From Cytophagaceae bacterium (lineage in GTDB: Bacteria > Bacteroidota > Bacteroidia > Cytophagales > Spirosomataceae): a stretch of 13,639 nt of DNA. The notes beneath the pieces were generated by a model. That model saw only the letters and a list, made by a program, of their open reading frames with translations. It had not been told where the DNA came from and ran no database searches. Of this stretch, positions 7,633 through 13,639 are shown piece by piece (positions within the stretch are counted from its first letter, which is position 1; the number at the start of each line of letters is the position of its first letter). The stretch is taken from the NCBI GenBank assembly GCA_947471105.1, contig CANIYB010000032.1, forward strand, positions 1 through 13,639, read 5' to 3'. A program made the translations under genes and the position numbers.

Positions 7633-10626
7633 TTAAAAGTTGACGGTTAAACCTAATGTAACCGTTTTAGAACCTGGATATGCACCATTGTCAACCCCTT
7701 GTTGGAGTGAGTTTCCACTAAATGCATTCACCTCAGGATCATATCCTTTGTAATTGGTTATGGTAATTATATTATTACCTGATAAATAAATATTGGCAGA
7801 CTTGATAAACTTAGTATCTCCCAAAGGCAAAGCGTAATCAATACGAATATTACGTAAACGAATATATGATCCATCCTCAATAAACAAATCAGATCTTCTG
7901 TGAATGCTAGAAGCTTTTGGCTTTGGATAGTAGGTATAAATCTCCGCTGAACGATTGTAAATAGGCGTAGGAGTAGCCGCTGTAAATAACATTTGATTAT
8001 CGATGCTATTTCCTTGAACGCTTGACCAAGTCATCATGAAATTAAAACGCTTATACTTTAAGCTTGTATTTAATCCTATGATGGTTGATGGATAGGGATT
8101 TCCAATGTACACGTTATCACGTCCGTCAATGATTCCATCAGAATTCACATCCAAAAATGCCATTTCTCCATCTGAACCATACCCTGTAAATTTAGGTCCA
8201 TAAAAAGATGATAATGGATCTCCAGGAGTAATTCTAGAGTTTCCTGAGCTAAATGGCAAATTATTTTTAGTAGCCACTACCTTGTTCTTGTTGATGGAAA
8301 GGTTGGCGTCTACTGACCAACGAAGATCCTTGGTCGCAATTAGATCTGTACCAATTTCCAATTCAAATCCTTTGTTTTCCACTTCACCCACGTTGTCAAT
8401 AATCGTGTTATATCCAGAAGATGGAGGCAATTGGACCGTCGCTAATAAAGATGTCGTGTTCTTTACATAATAATCTAAAGTAACCCGATATTTATCATTT
8501 AAGAATCCGAAATCCAAACCAGCATTTGTTTGAGTTGTTGTTTCCCAAGTCAAATTGTCGTTTGGCAACGTAGGAGATAATCCCACCGCTAAACCAGAAC
8601 CAGCACCCTGTGCGGTATTGATCACGTTTCCAACCAATAATGATTGATAAGGTTGAATCGCTGGATTTCCAGACTGTCCCCAAGTAGCACGAACTTTAAG
8701 GTTTGAAATAGCCGTTACATCTTTCATGAAAGGCTCTTCAGATGCTTTCCATGCTAGACCCACCGAAGGGAAAGTACCATATTTCTTATTCTTACTAAAT
8801 ACGGAAGCACCATCTCTACGAATACTGGCCGTAAACAAATAGCGATCCTTGAAGTTTAAACGTACCCTTGAAAAACCTGAAACTAAGCGGTTTGTGACGA
8901 TATCAGTGACCGGTTTAGAAACCGATCCCGCAGCGGCAAAGTTATAATTTTTCAAATCATCTGAAATGTATTTTGATCCTAATAAATTAATGATGTCTTG
9001 TTGGGCCGACTGAATTGAACCCCCAACGATACCTTCAAACTCCAAATCGCCAAACTTCTTTTTGTATTCTAAATAATCTTCAGCCACTACATTTAACGAG
9101 CTTGTGGTTGTTAATTGGCCTATACCCACCCCAGAACTTAATTGGGCTAACACAATTGGGAAATACAAATCCGCACGCGCAGAAAAATAATCACCTCCCA
9201 ATCGGGTAGTATTGACTAATCCTTCGGCAATTTTAATATTGAAATCCATACCCCCTTGAAAACGAACCACAGTATTGCGATCTAATGATTCCTTCGTGAA
9301 TGCTAATGGATTTTCAACGTCGATTCCACTAAATGAAAAAGGTCTAGGATTTCCATAAGTTCCATCTGGATTGTAAACAGGAACAGTAGGAGACGCTAAT
9401 ACCATGGCACCTACTCCGTTTTTACCTGTATATCGGGTTGGCGAGTTATCTGACGCAGAGAATCCATTAGAAACAGTTCTAGATGCAGTCATATAGGTTC
9501 TTAAACTAATTCTTGAATTCAACTGAGAAGTTAAATTGAATCGCATGGATCCTCTATTGAAGTCAGATCCCTTGATAATTCCTGGCTGATCTAAATAGTT
9601 TCCAGAAACATAGTACTGTGTTTTATCATTACCACCTGAAAAGCTTAAGGTATGATTTTGCTGCATGGCAGAGCGTAAAACCTGGTCTTGCCAATCAGTC
9701 TCAGCATTCGTCGCATTCGTCACCTCAGCAGGAAGTGCAAGATTTGAATTTGTGTAATATTGTTTAATAAAATCAATCATTTGAACTCCATTCATCAAGT
9801 TCAATTTTCTTTGGATGATTTGATTGGTATAAGTGGATTCGTAAGTTACACGACTCACACCCGCCTTGCCACTTTTAGTCGTAATTTGAACCACACCATT
9901 CGCTCCCCTTGAACCATAAATGGCTGTGGCAGATGCATCCTTTAATACTTCAATACTTTCGATATCACTCGCATTAAACGAGGACATTCCGTTCATAGCT
10001 CGATTGTCATTGTTGTATTGAGGTACCCCGTCGATCACAAAAAGTGGCTCATTCCCCCCTGCGATGGATGTTACTCCACGCACACGAATGGAAATACCTG
10101 CACCGGGTTGACCAGAACTTTGTTGTACCTGAACTCCCGTCATTCTTCCCTGCATCGCAGATTCTACACTGACCACCGGCATTTCTTGAATCGTTGCTGA
10201 TTTAATGGAAGCTGATGAACCTAAGAAGTCCTTCTTTTTTTGATTTCCGTAACCCGTAACGACAATTTCTTCCAAGGATTTAGCGTCTACAGCTAATTGG
10301 ATATTTAGAACAGATTGATTGGCAATTTTAACTTCTTGAGACTTATAGCCTACAAAAGAGAAAACTAAAACATCACCAGGATTTACGTCAATCGAATATT
10401 TTCCATTAACATCTGAATTTGCTCCAGAGGATGTGCCTTTTTTGGCAATCGTAACTCCGGGCATTCCAGCTCCGTTTTCATCGGTTACAGTTCCGGTTAA
10501 TTTGGATGCTGCAACTGCATTGAGGTTCGTTGAACCTAGCGTGTAAAACAATGGCATTGCAAAGGCCATAGCTAATAGGATGCTCCATCGAGCTACCCTG
10601 TGTTTCATGGGGTAAGTTTTTTTCAT
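7633..10626 (-). CDS. SusC/RagA-family TonB-dependent oligosaccharide transporter
   Basis: Outer-membrane 22-stranded barrel that imports oligosaccharides with energy from TonB-ExbBD, paired with the SusD-like lipoprotein. About 997 residues. Counting from the TTG codon at 10629: signal peptide to about 41 (ending NAVAA), carboxypeptidase-regulatory-like beta domain at about 43-115 (LTGTVTDENGAGMPGVTI ... FSFVGYKSQEV), TonB-box region LEEIVVTGYG at 119-128, plug domain at about 130-255 (MQGRMTGVQV, IRVRGVTSI, PLFVIDGVPQ, ASATAIYGSRGANGVVQITTK), then the barrel, ending in TLGLTVNF with the terminal Phe typical of barrel proteins. The frame opens at TTG 10629, but the adjacent ATG at 10626 is the better start; a further Met lies 6 codons downstream. 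No STN domain is seen, so there is no sign of direct anti-sigma signalling through the transporter. The leader upstream holds a LacI-type operator-like repeat. Confidence 0.98.
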   Translation of the reverse strand: MKKTYPMKHRVARWSILLAMAFAMPLFYTLGSTNLNAVAASKLTGTVTDENGAGMPGVTIAKKGTSSGANSDVNGKYSIDVNPGDVLVFSFVGYKSQEVKIANQSVLNIQLAVDAKSLEEIVVTGYGNQKKKDFLGSSASIKSATIQEMPVVSVESAMQGRMTGVQVQQSSGQPGAGISIRVRGVTSIAGGNEPLFVIDGVPQYNNDNRAMNGMSSFNASDIESIEVLKDASATAIYGSRGANGVVQITTKSGKAGVSRVTYESTYTNQIIQRKLNLMNGVQMIDFIKQYYTNSNLALPAEVTNATNAETDWQDQVLRSAMQQNHTLSFSGGNDKTQYYVSGNYLDQPGIIKGSDFNRGSMRFNLTSQLNSRISLRTYMTASRTVSNGFSASDNSPTRYTGKNGVGAMVLASPTVPVYNPDGTYGNPRPFSFSGIDVENPLAFTKESLDRNTVVRFQGGMDFNIKIAEGLVNTTRLGGDYFSARADLYFPIVLAQLSSGVGIGQLTTTSSLNVVAEDYLEYKKKFGDLEFEGIVGGSIQSAQQDIINLLGSKYISDDLKNYNFAAAGSVSKPVTDIVTNRLVSGFSRVRLNFKDRYLFTASIRRDGASVFSKNKKYGTFPSVGLAWKASEEPFMKDVTAISNLKVRATWGQSGNPAIQPYQSLLVGNVINTAQGAGSGLAVGLSPTLPNDNLTWETTTQTNAGLDFGFLNDKYRVTLDYYVKNTTSLLATVQLPPSSGYNTIIDNVGEVENKGFELEIGTDLIATKDLRWSVDANLSINKNKVVATKNNLPFSSGNSRITPGDPLSSFYGPKFTGYGSDGEMAFLDVNSDGIIDGRDNVYIGNPYPSTIIGLNTSLKYKRFNFMMTWSSVQGNSIDNQMLFTAATPTPIYNRSAEIYTYYPKPKASSIHRRSDLFIEDGSYIRLRNIRIDYALPLGDTKFIKSANIYLSGNNIITITNYKGYDPEVNAFSGNSLQQGVDNGAYPGSKTVTLGLTVNF

Positions 10627-10684
10627 CAAAAGTTTTTTTAGGATTTAATTAATATAGGACATTTTGAAATTGGTTAAATTAAAA

Positions 10685-10706
10685 AGTATCCTTAAATAAT
10701 GATACT
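10685..10706 (-). repeat. Small inverted repeat in the susC leader
   Basis: Arms AGTATC (10685-10690) and GATACT (10701-10706) with a 10-base AT-rich spacer, about 60-80 bases before the susC ATG. It would form a weak hairpin in the 5' untranslated region if transcription starts upstream. Six pairs could easily be chance in this base composition. Confidence 0.3.
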
Positions 10707-10714
10707 GATTTGTA

Positions 10715-10724
10715 GGTTTAAACC
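10715..10724. repeat. 10-bp palindrome GGTTTAAACC in the susC leader
   Basis: Perfect palindrome lying 26 bp on the susC side of the operator-like pair. It shares the GTTTA/TAAAC half-elements but lacks the central CG of that site. It may be a secondary binding site or chance. Confidence 0.3.
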
Positions 10725-10750
10725 CAAAAGAATTAGGTACTTTTTTTTAT

Positions 10751-10774
10751 GTAAACGTTTACGGTAACGTTTGC
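10751..10774. promoter_or_regulatory. Tandem LacI-family operator-like sites upstream of susC
   Basis: Two abutting 12-mers: GTAAACGTTTAC at 10751-10762, a perfect palindrome, and GGTAACGTTTGC at 10763-10774, which matches it at 9 of 12 positions and keeps the central AACGTTT. Palindromes with a central CG flanked by A/T-rich arms are the normal target of LacI/GalR-family regulators (compare the TGWAANCGNTNWCA type). The site is about 125-150 bp upstream of the susC start in the only leader of the window. The regulator gene is not in the window. Repressor or activator action cannot be told because the promoter is not placed. Confidence 0.6.
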
Positions 10775-10878
10775 AGAAAAAGATTTAGCGAGAATGTATC
10801 TTTTAAAACCGAAAATAGGTTTATTTAAAGGAGTCGAAATTTGATTTGATGGAAAATTATTAATTGTATTATTCCCAT

Positions 10879-10915
10879 AAAAAAAGGTGTTGCGATTTCA
10901 AACGCAACACCTTTT
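10879..10915 (-). terminator. Strong intrinsic terminator after the heparinase-like gene
   Basis: Perfect 13-bp inverted repeat, arms at 10882-10894 and 10903-10915 with an 8-base loop. In the minus-strand transcript the stem GGUGUUGCG/CGCAACACC is followed by seven U (complement of the A run 10879-10885). It begins 18 bases after the lyase stop codon. This is a textbook rho-independent terminator and splits the window into an upstream lyase unit and a downstream susCD unit. The A run on the 5' side also permits function for the opposite strand, but no gene comes from there. Confidence 0.92.
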
Positions 10916-10933
10916 GAGCAATATTTTTGAAAT

Positions 10934-12859
10934 TTACTGGATCGTAAATTGATAATTTCCTTGTAATCCTTTTTCTTTTGATGTAAAAATGATTCTTTGA
11001 ACAGGTCTATTTGCCCACTTTGTTTTAAAGCTTTTATACTCGGGTCCATCAGTCGAAGGAAGATCCACCGCCATGGTCCATTTTTTAGCTTCATACGTCA
11101 GTACATGTTTATCTCCCGTACTTGTCGTCAAATTTAATTTCCCCGGTGTAGAAGAATCGATCGTACACAACGTCATGAAGGCTTGTTGGACCCCTTGCTT
11201 ATTTTCAGAAAGCTCAAACTGATCTTTAATTTCAACCTGGCCTTTCACTTTATTCAATTGCAAAGTTCGTTTCCAAGTTTTAATTCCTGCTTCCGCTGGA
11301 TAGGCTTTCGCTAAATCTAAGGACATTCCCGCCGCTTTTTCATTCATAAAATTACTTACTGCGCTAGCTTCAAACTCCCGACCTGCTTTTTGGCCTACGC
11401 CATTAATAAATGGTAAATTGTGGTATTCAGATTGAGTAAACCAAAGCGAATAACGTTGCGCAGAAAAAGTCCTAGCCGTGTAGTTTCCTCGGCCTGCGTC
11501 GATAATAATAGGTTCGCCTTTGGCATAATAGACAAAATCACCCACATCATTATGGTTATGAGACTCAGCATTATGTCCGCCATGCGCCGCAAAAAACAAG
11601 TCTTTATGTCGCGCGGTCACGACTTGGATGTCATTAAACCAATAGTCGCCAAGCTCCGGATGAGCTATTTTTTCCTTCGGCATGGAACTAAAAGCCATTA
11701 AATTCCAAAGATGTCGGTGTTTTTGATATCCTGTCATACTGATGGCCGGATCAAAATTTTGGGTAGCCCACTGACCAAAAGCCATCAAAGGAGCATCATT
11801 TAGCGCCTTACCAAAGCGATAGAGCATGATGCCATCCGGTTTCAAGGTAGGATCTGCGTCAGCAAAATTCACAAAGTAGTCATTGGAAATATGCATCTTA
11901 TATACATATGAAGCCATTTTTTGAATGAACGGCTCTTTGTAAATTTCACATTTTTCATTGGTCGCCGAAGCCAATACTTGGAGTGCATCAAAGGCACTTG
12001 CTCCCGCGGCAAACCAATACGATGGACCTTCATCACAACCTGCATCATCTCCTAATCCATTAAAGTATAGGTCTAAGTAGTTCATGTGGGTGTATACATG
12101 TGAAAGCCGAGTAGCTTCATTTTTTTCCAAAAGTAAATTGGCCAACATCACATTAGAAATGATCCATGGGTTCCAGTTGTTTACGGCACGTGTTTTACTT
12201 AACCAGCCATACCGATCTTGGTCTAAAATGGGTGTTAGGATTTTTTTATTGACCTCGAAGTAAATTCGTTTACGTAAAAGCTTAGAAATTTTATCCAATT
12301 TGTCCCCCACAAAATAGTCGGTCAGCGCTAGGCCCACGGCCGTTTCTGCCCCAAATAAATCGACCGTTGGGTCCTCAGCATCCGGCATTCCACTTCTCGC
12401 TTTTTGGACCGACAAGTGTGCGGGAACTCCCCAATAGGTCTCTTCACAAATGGACCAGACATAATTCATGATTTTTTCAGTAAAACGACCTTTGTCTTCC
12501 AGCGTCTCAGCGATCACAAGTTCCATGAGACTATTTCGTTTGCCAAATGAAATTTTACCATGCTCCTCTCGATCTCCTGATCGAACATATTCCATCAAAA
12601 GTGTAGCATCAATCACTGGAACAGGCTTATTTAAAACCGATTCAGCTCTTTTGATGATTTGTTTTTGCTCATCTTCAGGGATGATATTGACCCATTCAGC
12701 CCTTGTTTTTGGATATGGTTTATAGTCTTTTTGCGAAATGAGCGCCTTTTGCACCATTTCTTTACTGAAGGCTTTCGCTAAAAAATTACGAGGAGTTACT
12801 TGTGCTTCTGCCAAAGCAGAAATCAAAATTAGGCTTACATAGAGCAAGTGTTTTTTCAT
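10934..12859 (-). CDS. Heparinase II/III-superfamily polysaccharide lyase
   Basis: Predicted secreted lyase that cleaves a uronic-acid-containing polysaccharide by beta-elimination, leaving unsaturated uronyl ends for GH88. 641 residues, complete, with signal peptide MKKHLLYVSLILISALAEAQ. An N-terminal helical (alpha/alpha) barrel (about 60-370) carries NNWNPW (N227-W232) and DEGPSYW (Y281). The C-terminal beta-sandwich region carries GGHNAESHNHNDVGDF (H429; H434, H436, D438), IIIDAGRGNYT (D454) and YHNLPF (H480). By analogy with heparinases II and III, Asn227, Tyr281 and His434 are candidate catalytic residues, and H436/D454/H480 fit the metal site described for heparinase II; these assignments are mine, from motifs. 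It begins 17 bp after the upstream lyase and ends at a strong terminator. Substrate could be heparan sulfate, chondroitin, hyaluronan, ulvan or another polyuronate; the exact PL family was not assignable. Confidence 0.9.
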   Translation of the reverse strand: MKKHLLYVSLILISALAEAQVTPRNFLAKAFSKEMVQKALISQKDYKPYPKTRAEWVNIIPEDEQKQIIKRAESVLNKPVPVIDATLLMEYVRSGDREEHGKISFGKRNSLMELVIAETLEDKGRFTEKIMNYVWSICEETYWGVPAHLSVQKARSGMPDAEDPTVDLFGAETAVGLALTDYFVGDKLDKISKLLRKRIYFEVNKKILTPILDQDRYGWLSKTRAVNNWNPWIISNVMLANLLLEKNEATRLSHVYTHMNYLDLYFNGLGDDAGCDEGPSYWFAAGASAFDALQVLASATNEKCEIYKEPFIQKMASYVYKMHISNDYFVNFADADPTLKPDGIMLYRFGKALNDAPLMAFGQWATQNFDPAISMTGYQKHRHLWNLMAFSSMPKEKIAHPELGDYWFNDIQVVTARHKDLFFAAHGGHNAESHNHNDVGDFVYYAKGEPIIIDAGRGNYTARTFSAQRYSLWFTQSEYHNLPFINGVGQKAGREFEASAVSNFMNEKAAGMSLDLAKAYPAEAGIKTWKRTLQLNKVKGQVEIKDQFELSENKQGVQQAFMTLCTIDSSTPGKLNLTTSTGDKHVLTYEAKKWTMAVDLPSTDGPEYKSFKTKWANRPVQRIIFTSKEKGLQGNYQFTIQ

Positions 12860-12876
12860 AAATTGGAGGTTTAGTT

Positions 12877-13639
12877 TTAGCCTTTAGGGCTTAGTTTTAT
12901 TTGCAATTTAACATTTCCTGTTTGATTGGCAATCCTGACCATTAGCCTTTGCGTTCCCGTGTTTAATTTTTCGGGTGCCGATTTACTAGCCGATTCAATC
13001 GTGAATTTTGCACCCGTAGGACTGATGATTTCAGCTTCCAATGTTTTTGTTGTGATCGTCGCATTTCTGAGAATGGCTTTTCCGCTAGGTAAAATCTCAA
13101 TCGACTGATCCGTTGTCATTCCCCAGGCGACTTCTGTTGCCGACTTAATTACAAAATCATCTTCGATGAATACGTCTTTTCGGTTGTTTATTAGGCTTAT
13201 TTTTCGGGTAGATTTACTCGAATAATCGCGATAAGCCTGGCTTAAATCTAAGATGGCATTAGGTTCAGACACATTTAATGAGGTACTAGAAAAGGTAGCT
13301 TTGGCTAATTCGTATTGGTTTTTATTTCCTAAAATAGGCACATTGTGACTTAATGAACCAAGTCTATAATAGGACCATCTTTTGCCGCCGACGCCCATGG
13401 TCCAATATCCGTCTAGGTTATAGTCGTCGGAGCCCAGATCTTTGGCCCAACGAACGCCCCCCGCGTCTAATTCGAAACTACCTAGATCTAAATGGGAATG
13501 GTTGGAACTATTGGTACCTGATTTAATGCCAATCCAAGTGGCAAATTTGTCTGTCCAAGAACTTCGCATGATGACTAAATCATTCACTTCTCCTCTTAAC
13601 ATATGGTCTAATGGTACAATAGGTGCGGAATTGCTTGGA
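12877..13639 (-). CDS. C-terminal part of a second heparinase II/III-like lyase, start outside window
   Basis: The frame is open from base 13639 to the TAA at 12879-12877, about 254 codons. There is an internal ATG at 13602, but the frame continues upstream of it without a stop (PSNSAPIVPLDHM), so this is the tail of a larger gene. The visible part is the C-terminal beta-sandwich of the heparinase II/III superfamily: SWTDKFATWIGIKSG, then NHSHLDLGSFELDAGGVRWAKDLGSDDY, where the H-S-H-L-D pair of histidines matches the conserved motif of these lyases, and LSHNVPIL. The catalytic helical barrel is off the edge. The motif pattern differs from the neighbouring lyase (NHSHLDLGSF against SHNHNDVGDF), so it is not a recent duplicate. 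It likely shares a transcript with the next gene (17-bp gap). Role as a lyase on the same acidic glycan is inferred. Confidence 0.85.
   Translation of the reverse strand, partial: PSNSAPIVPLDHMLRGEVNDLVIMRSSWTDKFATWIGIKSGTNSSNHSHLDLGSFELDAGGVRWAKDLGSDDYNLDGYWTMGVGGKRWSYYRLGSLSHNVPILGNKNQYELAKATFSSTSLNVSEPNAILDLSQAYRDYSSKSTRKISLINNRKDVFIEDDFVIKSATEVAWGMTTDQSIEILPSGKAILRNATITTKTLEAEIISPTGAKFTIESASKSAPEKLNTGTQRLMVRIANQTGNVKLQIKLSPKG

Larger units (their letters stand above)
10627..10878 (-). promoter_or_regulatory. Gene-free leader/promoter region of the susC-susD operon
   Basis: About 250 bp of AT-rich sequence between the upstream terminator and the susC-like start; no credible ORF fills it. 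Because a strong terminator closes the preceding unit, a promoter for susC must lie here. It holds the operator-like pair at 10751-10774, an A/T-run next to it (10741-10748), a 10-bp palindrome and a small hairpin. I looked for the Bacteroidota -33 TTTG / -7 TAnnTTTG pattern and found only weak partial matches (for example TTCTTTTG around 10725-10733 on the minus strand), so I do not place the promoter exactly. Confidence 0.65.

Noticed and set aside
10715..10733. Bacteroidota-type promoter (-33/-7) for susC
   Set aside because: TTCTTTTG only partly matches TAnnTTTG and no well-spaced TTTG element lies upstream, so the evidence is too weak to place a promoter.
10825..11094. Minus-strand ORF of 89 codons spanning the lyase end and the terminator
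   Set aside because: It reads out of frame through the C-terminus of the lyase and across the terminator stem; composition and position indicate a chance frame.
11420..11701. Plus-strand ORF of 93 codons opposite the complete lyase gene
   Set aside because: It is antisense to a well-supported conserved protein, has no recognisable domain and no leader; other plus-strand ORFs such as 12468-12725, 429-614 and 4178-4402 are the same kind of shadow.
13600..13602. ATG at 13602 as the true start of the last gene
   Set aside because: The frame stays open upstream to the window edge, there is no signal peptide at this Met, and the protein would lack the catalytic barrel; the gene is cut by the window.
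1..13639. tRNA, rRNA, CRISPR array, insertion sequence or riboswitch
   Set aside because: The minus strand is almost entirely filled by intact conserved genes, and the gaps show only the hairpins and operator-like repeat reported.

Overview
The window is part of a Bacteroidota polysaccharide utilization locus (PUL). Every supported gene lies on the minus strand, so the order of transcription runs from base 13639 down to base 1. A SusC-type TonB-dependent transporter next to a SusD-type lipoprotein, flanked by secreted lyases, glycosidases and sulfatases, is diagnostic of this phylum. AT-rich leaders without clear Shine-Dalgarno sites fit it too. I suspect the Cytophagales/Sphingobacteriales side of the phylum, but the sequence alone does not settle this.

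Layout in order of transcription: (1) the 3' end of a heparinase II/III-like lyase gene (13639-12877, its start lies outside the window); (2) a complete second heparinase II/III-like lyase gene, 17 bp downstream (12859-10934); (3) a strong intrinsic terminator (10915-10879); (4) a gene-free leader of about 300 bp with a tandem LacI-type operator-like sequence (10751-10774); (5) susC-like (10626-7633) and susD-like (7604-6129) genes; (6) a perfect 15-bp inverted repeat between susD and the next gene (6110-6073); (7) a tight enzyme cassette: an iduronate-2-sulfatase-like sulfatase, a GH88 unsaturated uronyl hydrolase, a 610-residue two-part (alpha/alpha)-barrel protein, and a second arylsulfatase that runs off the left edge. 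The last four genes are joined by a 1-nt gap and two ATGA overlaps.

The inferred job is breakdown of a sulfated, uronic-acid-containing polysaccharide. The heparinase-fold lyases would cleave next to uronic acid and leave 4,5-unsaturated uronyl ends. SusC/SusD would bind and import the oligosaccharides. The sulfatases would remove sulfate, one of them probably from a uronic acid, and GH88 plus the 610-residue protein would remove the unsaturated uronyl residue. Glycosaminoglycan-like or ulvan-like glycans both fit. No rhamnosidase, hexosaminidase or other backbone-specific glycosidase is in the window, so the substrate remains open. No regulator gene, RNA gene, mobile element or CRISPR array was seen.
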